From positions 1,426,001 through 1,490,000 of the forward strand of contig NC_013739.1 in assembly GCF_000025265.1 (NCBI RefSeq): 64,000 nucleotides of DNA, written 5' to 3'. How positions within the stretch are numbered: the stretch's first letter is position 1; every line of letters begins with the position of its first letter. Below are positions 57,106 through 64,000 of the stretch, in pieces. The notes under the pieces were generated by a model. It was not told the origin of the DNA. It saw only the letters and a program-made list of their open reading frames with translations, and did no database searches. Both the position numbers and the translations under genes were made by a program. The DNA is from Conexibacter woesei DSM 14684 (lineage in GTDB: Bacteria; Actinomycetota; Thermoleophilia; Solirubrobacterales; Solirubrobacteraceae).

Positions 57106-58138
57106 GCTGAAGACCGGGGTCATCTTCGGCGGCTGCTCCGAAGAGCATCCGATCTCCGTGAAGTCGGCGCAAGAGGTCGCGCGGCATCTCGATCCCGCGA
57201 GATACGAGCCGTTCTACATCGGGATCACGACGAGCGGCGCCTGGAAGCTCTGCGACGGCCCCGACGCGGATTGGGAGAACGGAAGGTGCCGTCCGGCGAC
57301 GCTGTCACCCGACAGAAGCGCACGCGGACTGCTCGTCTTGGAGTACGGACGGTACGAGACGATCAGCCTGGACGTGGTGTTGCCCGTCCTGCACGGCAAG
57401 CTCGGGGAGGACGGCGCGATGCAGGGACTGCTGGAGCTCTCCGGCATTCCGTACGCGGGCTGCGACGTCCAGAGCTCCGCCCTGTGCATGGATAAGTCCC
57501 TGACGTACACGGTCGCCAGAGCCGCGGGAATCGCGACGCCGCGCTTCTGGACCGTCACGGCGAACGAGCACGTCGATCCCGACCAGCTCCCCTATCCCGT
57601 CTTCGTGAAGCCGGCCCGCTCGGGTTCGTCGTTCGGCGTCAGCAAGGTGTCTGGCAGGGACGAGCTGCCGGGTGCGCTGGACGTCGCGCGGCGGTACGAC
57701 TCGAAGGTGCTGGTCGAGGAGGCGGTCGTCGGCAGCGAGATCGGCTGCGCGATCTTGGGCAACGGTCTGGATCTGCTCGCCGGCGAGGTCGATCAGATCG
57801 CGCTGTCGCACGGCTTCTTCCGGATCCATCAGGAGGACGAGCCGGAGAGAGGGTCCGACAACTCGTCCGTCACGGTTCCCGCGGCCATCTCGCAGGAGGC
57901 ACGCGCGCTCGTTCAGGAGACGGCGAAGGCCGCGTATCGCGCCTTGGGATGCCGGGGACTGTCGCGGGTGGACATGTTCCTGACAGCGGACGGGGACGTG
58001 GTCCTCAACGAGGTCAACACGTTGCCCGGCATGACGTCCTACAGCCGGTACCCGCGGATGATGGCGGCTGCGGGACTGCCGTTCGCCGAGGTGATCGACC
58101 GGATCGTGGCGCTGGCGCTGACGGGTGACGGGCGATGA
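57098..58138 (+). CDS. vanA: D-alanine-D-lactate ligase (VanA type)
   Basis: A 346-aa ATP-grasp ligase that makes D-Ala-D-Lac. It resembles enterococcal VanA along its whole length as I recall that sequence: FGGCSEEHPISVKSAQEVAR, LSGIPYAGCDVQSSALCMDK, VFVKPARSGSSFGVSKV, FRIHQEDEPERGS and LNEVNTLPGMTSYSRYPRMM. The omega-loop region (DQIALSHGFFRIHQE) fits lactate rather than alanine as second substrate. It is coupled to vanH and vanX by overlaps. AGA codons are present, as in native genes. Confidence 0.95.
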   Translation: MHRLKTGVIFGGCSEEHPISVKSAQEVARHLDPARYEPFYIGITTSGAWKLCDGPDADWENGRCRPATLSPDRSARGLLVLEYGRYETISLDVVLPVLHGKLGEDGAMQGLLELSGIPYAGCDVQSSALCMDKSLTYTVARAAGIATPRFWTVTANEHVDPDQLPYPVFVKPARSGSSFGVSKVSGRDELPGALDVARRYDSKVLVEEAVVGSEIGCAILGNGLDLLAGEVDQIALSHGFFRIHQEDEPERGSDNSSVTVPAAISQEARALVQETAKAAYRALGCRGLSRVDMFLTADGDVVLNEVNTLPGMTSYSRYPRMMAAAGLPFAEVIDRIVALALTGDGR

Positions 58139-58776
58139 ACGGAGACTTCGTCTTCGTCGACAAGTTCGTCGCCGGAATACGCTGGGACGCGAAGTACGCG
58201 ACGTGGGACAACTTCACCGGCAAGCCGGTCGACGGATATCTCGCCAATCGCATCGTCGGCACGCGGGCCTTGTGCGCGGCCTTGGAAGACGCGCGTGACG
58301 AGGCCGCGGCCCTCGGCTTCGGCTTGCTGCTGTGGGACGGGTATCGCCCGCAACGCGCCGTCGACCGCTTTCTGCGCTGGGCGCGGCAGCCGGAGGACGG
58401 CCGGAAGAAGCGCCGGCACCATCCGAACATCAGCAAGGCCGAGATGTTCGAGCAGGGGTACGTAGCGGCGAAGTCGGCCCACACCCGGGGCGGCACCGTC
58501 GACTTGACGTTCTTTCACTTGACTGACGGAGAGCTTGCTCGAATGGGCGGTGACTTCGACCTGATGGATGCCGTCTCCCACCATGGAGCGAGCGGGCTCA
58601 CGGAGATCGAAGCGAGCAACCGGCGACGTCTCCGTTCGCTCATGGATCGCTGCGGCTTTCACGCCTACGAGCGCGAGTGGTGGCACTACACGCTCAAGGA
58701 CGAGCCGTATCCAGACACCTACTTCGACTTTCCGATCGTCGTAAAGGGTGAAGCGCATGCGCTGCTCGACGTCTGA
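58135..58776 (+). CDS. vanX: D-Ala-D-Ala dipeptidase VanX
   Basis: VanX (213 aa) destroys host-made D-Ala-D-Ala so that only D-Ala-D-Lac enters the wall. The zinc ligands fall at the same numbers as in the reference enzyme: His116 and Asp123 (SAHTRGGTVD), and His184, with catalytic Glu181 (EREWWHYT) and Arg71 (DGYRPQ). It overlaps vanA by ATGA and the murF-like gene by 20 nt. Confidence 0.96.
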   Translation: MNGDFVFVDKFVAGIRWDAKYATWDNFTGKPVDGYLANRIVGTRALCAALEDARDEAAALGFGLLLWDGYRPQRAVDRFLRWARQPEDGRKKRRHHPNISKAEMFEQGYVAAKSAHTRGGTVDLTFFHLTDGELARMGGDFDLMDAVSHHGASGLTEIEASNRRRLRSLMDRCGFHAYEREWWHYTLKDEPYPDTYFDFPIVVKGEAHALLDV

Positions 58777-60100
58777 GCTGGCGGCCCATCTGGGCGGCGA
58801 GCTGGTCGGGCCCGACGTCGGCGTCGAGGGGGCGAGCATCGACTCGCGGACGCTCCGGCCCGGCCAGCTCTACGTGCCGATCGTGGCCGAGCGTGACGGC
58901 CACGCCTACATCCCGGCAGCGCTCGATGCGGGAGCGCCGGCCTACCTCACCGAGCAGGAGCCGGTCGGCGGGACGGCCATCCGCGTCGGCGACACCGCCG
59001 CCGCGATGTTGAGGCTCGGGGTGTTGGCCCGCGGTCGGGTCGGCGGCGCGATCGGCGTCACCGGGTCGGTCGGCAAGACCACCACCAAGGATCTCCTGGC
59101 CGGCTGTCTGGCGGCGAGGTTCCGCACCGCTGCGAGCGAGCGTTCCTTCAACAACGAGCTGGGCCTGCCACTGACGCTGTTCAACGCGCCGGAGGCAGCG
59201 CGGTGGGCGGTCCTCGAGATGGGGGCCCGGCGTGCGGGGGACATCGAGCGGCTGGCCGCCGTCGCACGTCCCGAGGTCGGCATCGTGACCAGCGTCGACA
59301 TGGCCCACCTGGAGTACATGGGCGACCTCGACGGCGTCGCCCGCGTCAAGGGCGAGCTTGTCGCCGCCCTGCCGGCATCGGGGCTCGCGGTCTTGAACTT
59401 CGACGACCCCCGGGTCCGGGGCATGGCGTCGCTCAGCGCGTCTCCCGTGCTGGGGTATTCGGTCGGAGGCGACGCCGACGTGCGGGCCGACGACGTCACG
59501 CTCGACCAGGATCTGCGTGCGCGGTTCCGTCTGTCGTCGCCGTGGGGGCAGGCCGAGGTCCGGCTGGGGGTGCACGGCCTGCACCAGGTCCCGAACGCGC
59601 TGGCCGCGGCGACGGTCGCGCTCTGGTGCGGGGTCCCGATCGAGACCGTGGCCGCGGCACTTGCGCAGAGCAAGGGCTCACCGTGGCGCATGGAGGTCCA
59701 TCACATGCCCGACGGTCCGCTCCTGGTCGTCGACTGCTACAACGCGATGCCCACCTCGACCGAGGCGGGCCTGCGATCGCTGGCCGCGTTGCCGGGCGAA
59801 CGCAAGCTGGCGCTGCTCGGGCTGATGGCCGAGCTGGGGGACCACAGCGAGTCCGAGCATCGCCGGATCGCGCGCGTTGCGGAGGAACTCGGGATCGAGG
59901 CGGTGGGATACGAGACCCCGCTCTATGGCGAGGCGTACGTGACGGGCGCTGAGGAGGCTGTCGCCCTGCTGCGCACGCTGGGCACGGGTGACGCGGCGCT
60001 CGTCAAGGGCAGCCGCGTGACGCGCCTCGAGGACGTGGTGGGCGCATATCTCCGGCATATCGAGAACCCCATACGTGCTGGCAACACCCCGCTGCCTTGA
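58757..60100 (+). CDS. murF: MurF-like UDP-MurNAc-tripeptide ligase in van locus
   Basis: A 447-aa Mur ligase, expected to add D-Ala-D-Lac to UDP-MurNAc-tripeptide. Key motifs: GVTGSVGKTTTKD (P-loop), SFNNELGLPLTLF, EMGARRAGDIERLA, VHGLHQVPNALAA and VDCYNAMPTS. Extra murF genes next to vanHAX are known in some glycopeptide-producing actinomycetes. AAGGG precedes ATG 58757. The last ~15 residues (RHIENPIRAGNTPLP) are encoded by the second VanR promoter copy, so the C-terminus appears to have been replaced. AGA codons are absent, unlike vanA. Confidence 0.9.
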   Translation: MRCSTSELAAHLGGELVGPDVGVEGASIDSRTLRPGQLYVPIVAERDGHAYIPAALDAGAPAYLTEQEPVGGTAIRVGDTAAAMLRLGVLARGRVGGAIGVTGSVGKTTTKDLLAGCLAARFRTAASERSFNNELGLPLTLFNAPEAARWAVLEMGARRAGDIERLAAVARPEVGIVTSVDMAHLEYMGDLDGVARVKGELVAALPASGLAVLNFDDPRVRGMASLSASPVLGYSVGGDADVRADDVTLDQDLRARFRLSSPWGQAEVRLGVHGLHQVPNALAAATVALWCGVPIETVAAALAQSKGSPWRMEVHHMPDGPLLVVDCYNAMPTSTEAGLRSLAALPGERKLALLGLMAELGDHSESEHRRIARVAEELGIEAVGYETPLYGEAYVTGAEEAVALLRTLGTGDAALVKGSRVTRLEDVVGAYLRHIENPIRAGNTPLP

Positions 60101-60108
60101 ATGGCGGC
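60041..60108 (+). promoter_or_regulatory. VanR-type promoter, copy 2, overlapping murF 3' end
   Basis: GCATATC at 60044-60050 and 60055-60061 keeps the 11-bp period of copy 1. The inverted third box has decayed. The block TGGCAACACCCCGCTGCCTT is identical to copy 1, and the ATG of the next gene is at exactly the same distance as the vanH ATG. The repeat offset is 4044 bp. About 20 bp between boxes and ATG-proximal bases differ only slightly. Confidence 0.75.
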
Positions 60109-60912
60109 ATGACCTACAGCACACCAGCAGAGACCACGACGGTGGAGACGGCCAAGACTGTGGCGGACGCAGGCTGGTCCGTGGTCGGGGTCCTCGACAG
60201 GCCGCTCTCGCACCGGCTGCTTCGGGCGGTGGACGAGGTGGCGGCGCGGTCCCCCGACGTCAGCGCGGCGGGGCAGCTTCACCAACTGTCAGGCCTGGCG
60301 CAGCACCCCGACCTGGCGGCGGTCGTCGACTGGCCGCCGCTCCTGGGGCTCGCGGTCGAGCTGCTCTCGCCGAACGTCTACATCAATCACTCCCACCTGG
60401 ACGTCCACCCGCCGCACCCGCCCACCGGCGCTCACCGCTGGCATCGTGACAACGGGCTGATGGGCCGGGACATGCGGCTGCTGTGGCGGGAACAGCCGCG
60501 GGTGACCCTGAAGGTCGCCGTCTACCTCACCGACGTGGAGTCCCCGGACGACGGCGCGCTGGAAGTGGTGCCTCGCAGTCACCTCGACACGGCGTCGCGA
60601 TACCCCACCGAGGAGCAGCCCGGCGGAGTGCCGATCCTCGGGCCCGCCGGCACGGTCGCCGTCTTCGACGCCCGGCTCTGGCACCGCCGCCGGGACAACC
60701 TCGGCGCTCGCATCCGGCGCGCCATGTTCATGGCGTACAGCTATCGGTGGCTGACCTCGCGCGACATCCCGTTCGAGGAGGTGCCGGAGTGGGGCGGCTT
60801 GCCTCCGATCCGTCGTCAGCTGCTCGGTGACACGACGGTCGACCCGTTCTACTGGGCCACCGGCGAGCTCCCGCTCGATCCCCGCTCCACAGGCTTCCAG
60901 GAGGCGGCGTGA
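60109..60912 (+). CDS. PhyH-family Fe(II)/2-oxoglutarate dioxygenase in van locus
   Basis: A 267-aa protein of the phytanoyl-CoA dioxygenase superfamily. The iron-binding facial triad is visible: His112 and Asp114 in AHRWHRDNG, and His192 in RLWHRRRDN, with candidate 2-oxoglutarate Arg at 202 or 204 (GARIRRAMFM). VYLTDVESPDDGALEVVPRS is the typical strand between them. The target is unknown. It has its own VanR-type promoter and is coupled to vanY (GTGA), so it is probably glycopeptide-induced. Possible roles are modification of the peptide stem, of lipid II or of the drug; none is shown. Confidence 0.82.
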   Translation: MTYSTPAETTTVETAKTVADAGWSVVGVLDRPLSHRLLRAVDEVAARSPDVSAAGQLHQLSGLAQHPDLAAVVDWPPLLGLAVELLSPNVYINHSHLDVHPPHPPTGAHRWHRDNGLMGRDMRLLWREQPRVTLKVAVYLTDVESPDDGALEVVPRSHLDTASRYPTEEQPGGVPILGPAGTVAVFDARLWHRRRDNLGARIRRAMFMAYSYRWLTSRDIPFEEVPEWGGLPPIRRQLLGDTTVDPFYWATGELPLDPRSTGFQEAA

Positions 60913-61535
60913 CGCGGGCGGGTGAGCACCGGGTCATGAGGCGCAGAATGCGCTCCGCCGTCCTGCTCGTCACGCTCGGGGCGATCGCAGCGGCCCTCGG
61001 CCACCAGCTGCTGGGGTCGTCGTCCTCGTCGTCGTCCTCGATGGCCTCACCACCGAGCGACGTCCGGCACGATGGTGCGCTCGGCGAGGCCGACGGTGCC
61101 GTCCCTGACGGCGCGACCGTCTTCGGCGACGAGATCCCGGGCGTCGCCAGGCTCGATCCGGCGCTCCTCGGCGCCCTGCGCCGGGCCGCGACGGACGCTG
61201 CGGGCGACGGGGTCGAGTTCGTCGTCGAGAGCGGCTGGCGTTCCCCGGAGTACCAGCAGCAGCTCCTCCGTGAGGCGGTCGTGAGGTACGGCTCGGAGGA
61301 GGAGGCTGCCCGGTGGGTCGCGACCCCCACCACGTCTGCGCACGTGTCGGGGGAGGCGGTCGACATCGGGCCCTCCGAGGCCGCGGCGTGGCTGTCCGAG
61401 CACGGCGCCTCGTACGAGCTGTGCCAGGTCTACGGCAACGAGCCCTGGCACTACGAGCTGCGCCCGGAGGCCAGCGCGCGCGGTTGCCCTCCCGTCTACG
61501 CCGACCCGACGCAGGATCCGCGGATGCAGCAGTGA
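60909..61535 (+). CDS. vanY: D,D-carboxypeptidase VanY (M15B), membrane anchored
   Basis: A 208-aa protein with an N-terminal TM anchor (about 15-36) and a serine-rich linker. The zinc peptidase domain has His145 and Asp152 (TSAHVSGEAVDIG) and Glu178/His181 (EPWHYEL), with VESGWRSPEYQQ as the substrate loop. VanY removes terminal D-Ala from pentapeptides outside the membrane and backs up VanX. It is co-transcribed with the dioxygenase from the second VanR promoter. Confidence 0.9.
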   Translation: MTRAGEHRVMRRRMRSAVLLVTLGAIAAALGHQLLGSSSSSSSSMASPPSDVRHDGALGEADGAVPDGATVFGDEIPGVARLDPALLGALRRAATDAAGDGVEFVVESGWRSPEYQQQLLREAVVRYGSEEEAARWVATPTTSAHVSGEAVDIGPSEAAAWLSEHGASYELCQVYGNEPWHYELRPEASARGCPPVYADPTQDPRMQQ

Positions 61536-61542
61536 CCGGGAG

Positions 61543-61950
61543 CTAGCCGCCGTGGCAGACGGCCTCGACGTTGTGCCCGTCGGGGTCGAGCACGAACGCG
61601 CCGTAGTAGCCGGCCGAATACTGCGTCCGCGGACCGGGGGCGCCGTTGTCGACGCCGCCGGCCGCGAGCGCGGCGGCGTGGAACGCGTCGACCTGGTCGC
61701 GCCGCTCGGCCGCGAAGGCGACGTGCAGGCCCGCCGCGGTCGGCACGAGCGTCGAGACTATGAAGTCGTCGACGCCGGGCGGCCCGAAGCTGATCCCGCT
61801 CTCGTCGGCGTACAGCTCGCCGAAGCCGAGCGGCGCCAGCGCAGCGACGTAGAACGCGCGGCTGCGCGCGAGGTCGCTGACGCCGATCTTGACGTGGTCG
61901 ATCACGACCCGGCGTACCGTGACGCCGTCCGTTCTGGGGAGACCGTTCAT
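61543..61950 (-). CDS. VOC-family (glyoxalase-like) protein
   Basis: A 135-aa vicinal-oxygen-chelate fold protein. RVVIDHVKIGVSDLARSRAF is the first metal-ligand strand, and GYYGAFVLDPDGHNVEAVCH the last. The substrate is unknown. ATG overlaps the aldehyde dehydrogenase stop (ATGA). It is convergent with vanY across 7 nt and is not part of the van system. Confidence 0.85.
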   Translation of the reverse strand: MNGLPRTDGVTVRRVVIDHVKIGVSDLARSRAFYVAALAPLGFGELYADESGISFGPPGVDDFIVSTLVPTAAGLHVAFAAERRDQVDAFHAAALAAGGVDNGAPGPRTQYSAGYYGAFVLDPDGHNVEAVCHGG

Positions 61951-63446
61951 ACCGATGCAGTTTGACCCGCTGCGGTGCTCGTCGTCTCAGCGACGCCGTG
62001 GATCGACTGCACGTGCTGGTAGGCGGCGAGCCCTTCCGGTCCCAGCTCGCGCCCGAGCCCGCTCGCCTTGACGCCGCCGAACGGCGCCGCCGGATCGAGC
62101 AGGAACGCGTTCAGTCCGACGGTGCCGGTCTGCATCCGCGCCGCGACCGCCGCGCCGCGCTCGAGGTCGCGCGTCCAGACCGTGCCGCCGAGACCGTAGG
62201 GCGAATCGTTCGCGAGCGCGACCGCCTCGTCCTCACCGTCGTATGGGATCACCGCGAGCACCGGGCCGAAGATCTCCTCGCGCGCGATCGCGTCGTCGTT
62301 GCGGACGTCGGCGAAGACGGTCGGCTCGAGGAACCAGCCGCACTCGCGGCCGGCGGGCACGCCGCCGCCGGCGACGAGGCGCGCGCCGTCCGCCCGGCCG
62401 CGCTCGACGTAGCCGCGCACGCGCTCGCGCTGAACGCTGGTGGCGAGCGGACCGACCTCCGTCTGCGGGTCGAGCGCGTCGCCGACCGTCAGCCCGCGCG
62501 CCAGCGCGGCGAGCAGCTCGACGACCTCGTCGTAGCGTGCGCGGGGAGCGAGCACGCGTGTGGAGAGGAAGCACGTCTGGCCGTTGTTCAGCAACGTCGC
62601 GCCGAACAGCTGCTCGACCGCGCCCTCCAACTCGGCGTCGTCGAGCACGATCGCGGCGGACTTGCCGCCGAGCTCGAGCGTGACCGGTCGCAGCAGCCGC
62701 CCGCAGACCTCGGCGATGCTGCGGCCGGCGGCGGTCGAGCCCGTGAACGCGACCTTGTCGACGCCGGGATGCGCGACGAGGCAGGCGCCCAGCTCACGAC
62801 CGCCGGGGACGATGTTGAGGACGCCGTCCGGCAGGCCGGCGTCGCGTGCGCAATCGGCCAGCAGCAGCGCGTCGAGCACCGTCTCGGGCGACGGCTTCAG
62901 GACGATCGCACAGCCGGCCGCGAGCGCCGGCGCGAGCTTGAACGCGGTCAGCGTCTGCGGGAAGTTCCACGGCACGATCGCCGCGACGACGCCGACCGGA
63001 TGGCGGCGGACGTCGATCGAGCCGCCGAGCACGCCGGCGCGCCGCTCGACCGCGGGCAGCGCCCGCGCGAGCGCCGCGTAGTAGCGGTAGACGGCGAGCG
63101 GGATGCCGGCCTCGATGCGGCTCGCGATCGCGATCGGCATTCCGTTCTGGAGCGAGACGCGCCGCGCGAACTCGCCCGCGCGCCGCTCGTAGGCGTCGGC
63201 GAACGCGTCGAGCGCGTCGGCGCGGCGGGCGGCCTCCCAGCTCGCCCACCCGCCGCGTGCCGCGAACGCCGCGCGTGCGGCCGCGACGGCCGCGTCGGCG
63301 TCCGCGGCGCCGGCCTCGGCGACCGATCCGACCTGCTGCTCGCTGCTCGGCGACACGACGGCGATCCGCCCGCCGCCCTGCGGGGCAGTCCACTCTCCGC
63401 CGATGAAGAGCGCGTCCTGCTCGATCGCCTCCTGCTGCTGGCTCAT
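61947..63446 (-). CDS. NAD(P)-dependent aldehyde dehydrogenase
   Basis: A 499-aa ALDH superfamily enzyme. The oxyanion Asn is in IVPWNFPQTLTAFKLAPALA, the cofactor loop VAFTGSTAAGRSIAEV, the general base Glu in TLELGGKSAAIVLD, and the catalytic Cys in LLNNGQTCFLSTRV. The C-terminal PFGGVKASGLGRELGPEGL is typical. I start at ATG 63446 (MSQQQEAIEQDALFIGGEW). It lies between the VOC and SnoaL-like genes on one strand, suggesting a small catabolic operon. Confidence 0.93.
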   Translation of the reverse strand: MSQQQEAIEQDALFIGGEWTAPQGGGRIAVVSPSSEQQVGSVAEAGAADADAAVAAARAAFAARGGWASWEAARRADALDAFADAYERRAGEFARRVSLQNGMPIAIASRIEAGIPLAVYRYYAALARALPAVERRAGVLGGSIDVRRHPVGVVAAIVPWNFPQTLTAFKLAPALAAGCAIVLKPSPETVLDALLLADCARDAGLPDGVLNIVPGGRELGACLVAHPGVDKVAFTGSTAAGRSIAEVCGRLLRPVTLELGGKSAAIVLDDAELEGAVEQLFGATLLNNGQTCFLSTRVLAPRARYDEVVELLAALARGLTVGDALDPQTEVGPLATSVQRERVRGYVERGRADGARLVAGGGVPAGRECGWFLEPTVFADVRNDDAIAREEIFGPVLAVIPYDGEDEAVALANDSPYGLGGTVWTRDLERGAAVAARMQTGTVGLNAFLLDPAAPFGGVKASGLGRELGPEGLAAYQHVQSIHGVAETTSTAAGQTASV

Positions 63447-63468
63447 CGTCCGTCGCTCGCCCGCGGCG

Positions 63469-63846
63469 TCAGGCGGCGGCTTCAGCCGCAGCGGCCTCGG
63501 CCGCGGCGAGCGCGGTCGCGTCGACGTAGGTGTCCTTGCGCGCCACGAGCCCTTCGGTGACGACGAACACGTCGAGCGCATTCATTCTCGCGCCGCCCGT
63601 GTGCATCACGTACTCGAAGATGATCATGTCGCCGGCATAGCGGACGCTGCGGCGCTCGAAGCGCAGGTCCGGGTACTTCTGCAGCTCGGCGATGAACGCC
63701 GCACGCACCTGCTCGCGGCCGCTCACCTCCTCCTTGCCCATGTGCAGCTGGAAGACGCCGTCCTCGCTGTGCATCGACATGATCGTGTCGAGGTCGTGCC
63801 GCGACCAGGCGTCGTCGTAGCGTTCGAACAGCTCGCTGAGGGACAT
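63469..63846 (-). CDS. SnoaL-like (NTF2 fold) protein
   Basis: A 125-aa protein. MSLSELFERYDDAWSRHDLD followed by SMHSEDGVFQLHMGKEEVSG is the classic SnoaL/NTF2 cone-fold start. The tail is Ala/Glu-rich. GAAAGGAGCGAG is a good ribosome-binding site for ATG 63846. It is first in the SnoaL-ALDH-VOC operon behind the divergent palindromic promoter. The ligand is unknown. Confidence 0.85.
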   Translation of the reverse strand: MSLSELFERYDDAWSRHDLDTIMSMHSEDGVFQLHMGKEEVSGREQVRAAFIAELQKYPDLRFERRSVRYAGDMIIFEYVMHTGGARMNALDVFVVTEGLVARKDTYVDATALAAAEAAAAEAAA

Positions 63847-63907
63847 CTCTCGCTCCTTTCGAGATTCGCCCGCGGGTCGCGCAGTACGACCTCCGTGACC
63901 CACGGAC

Positions 63908-63948
63908 TTGACGCTGTCAAGCTACCGTGGCTGGATTGACGCTGTCAA
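63908..63948. promoter_or_regulatory. Paired palindromic operators in divergent promoter
   Basis: TTGACGCTGTCAA occurs twice, at 63908-63920 and 63936-63948, 28 bp apart; each is TTGAC-N3-GTCAA. The second overlaps the -35 elements of both divergent promoters. On the minus strand TTGACA (63948-63943), an 18-bp spacer and TAGCTT form the promoter of the SnoaL operon, with the first palindrome over its -10. Confidence 0.7.
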
Positions 63949-63965
63949 GTGCGAGGCACTACGAT
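63936..63965 (+). promoter_or_regulatory. Predicted promoter of the right-edge gene
   Basis: TTGACG (63936-63941), an 18-bp spacer and TACGAT (63960-63965). The predicted start at about 63972 coincides with the ATG of the next gene, so that mRNA is probably leaderless. Confidence 0.55.
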
Positions 63966-63971
63966 CCCGGG

Positions 63972-64000
63972 ATGGCCGCGTCGACCGCGAACCCGAAGGC
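63972..64000 (+). CDS. Start of a divergent gene, probably its regulator (partial)
   Basis: ATG at 63972 opens MAASTANPK and continues past the window. Only nine codons are visible, so the family cannot be seen. A TetR-type autorepressor is likely from the paired palindromes and the divergent layout, but this is inference. Confidence 0.4.

Noticed and set aside
53429-61535. Glycopeptide antibiotic biosynthesis cluster
   Set aside because: No NRPS, P450 cross-linking enzymes or halogenase in the window; only resistance genes are present.

Overview
The window is about 64 kb of very GC-rich chromosome from a Gram-positive, probably actinobacterial, organism. The ribosomal-protein order, a NAD-dependent LigA, many ATGA/GTGA start-stop overlaps, GTG starts and several likely leaderless genes fit Actinomycetota. 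Frequent AGA arginine codons in an otherwise GC-saturated genome, together with the family content, make a Thermoleophilia/Solirubrobacterales (Conexibacter-like) host my best guess. That placement is inference.

Layout. (1) 1-11.3 kb is the end of the S10/spc/alpha ribosomal cluster: rplF (partial), rplR, rpsE, rpmD, rplO, secY, adk, map, rpmJ, rpsM, rpsK, rpoA, rplQ, then truA, surE, ligA. infA and rpsD are missing from their usual places. (2) 11.3-14.5 kb holds a GT-C-type membrane glycosyltransferase, a TetR regulator and a MerR/CarH-like regulator with a degenerate B12 site. (3) 14.9-22.5 kb is a tightly packed polysaccharide operon: nucleotide-sugar 6-dehydrogenase, hyaluronan-synthase-type GT2, a 63-aa membrane protein, GlmS, and two exported GH18-fold proteins. 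(4) 22.5-33.6 kb is mixed housekeeping: two LysR regulators, a YnfM-like MFS exporter, MscL with a zinc ribbon, a class C PBP4-like carboxypeptidase, patatin, aminotransferase, acyl-CoA synthetase, a small conserved protein and NIF3. (5) 33.67-38.5 kb is a tRNA-Pro gene followed by a 4.7-kb island. The 3' part of the tRNA and its terminator are repeated at the far end. The island carries an XRE/ribbon-helix-helix pair, a secreted GH28-type beta-helix enzyme and decayed genes. (6) 38.7-49.9 kb holds secreted surface proteins (PKD, collagen-like, lamin-tail repeats, LRR-collagen) around a desaturase/ferredoxin-reductase pair. (7) 50-53.4 kb has DHFR-like, YCII, SDR and LysR genes. (8) 53.4-61.5 kb is a complete glycopeptide-resistance locus: gntR-vanS-vanR on the minus strand, divergent from vanH-vanA-vanX-murF, and then a second unit of a PhyH-type dioxygenase gene and vanY. 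(9) 61.5-64 kb has VOC, aldehyde dehydrogenase and SnoaL-like genes, controlled by a palindrome-bearing divergent promoter shared with a gene that starts at the right edge.

The most interesting parts are the van locus and the polysaccharide operon. In the van locus a ~70-bp VanR-type promoter is duplicated. The second copy overlaps the 3' end of murF and drives a non-heme iron dioxygenase gene coupled to vanY, which I do not know from described van clusters. VanHAX would rebuild peptidoglycan precursors to end in D-Ala-D-Lac, MurF would load the depsipeptide, and VanY would trim remaining D-Ala ends. The polysaccharide operon combines sugar-nucleotide supply, a processive synthase and two exported GH18-fold proteins that may edit or release the polymer.
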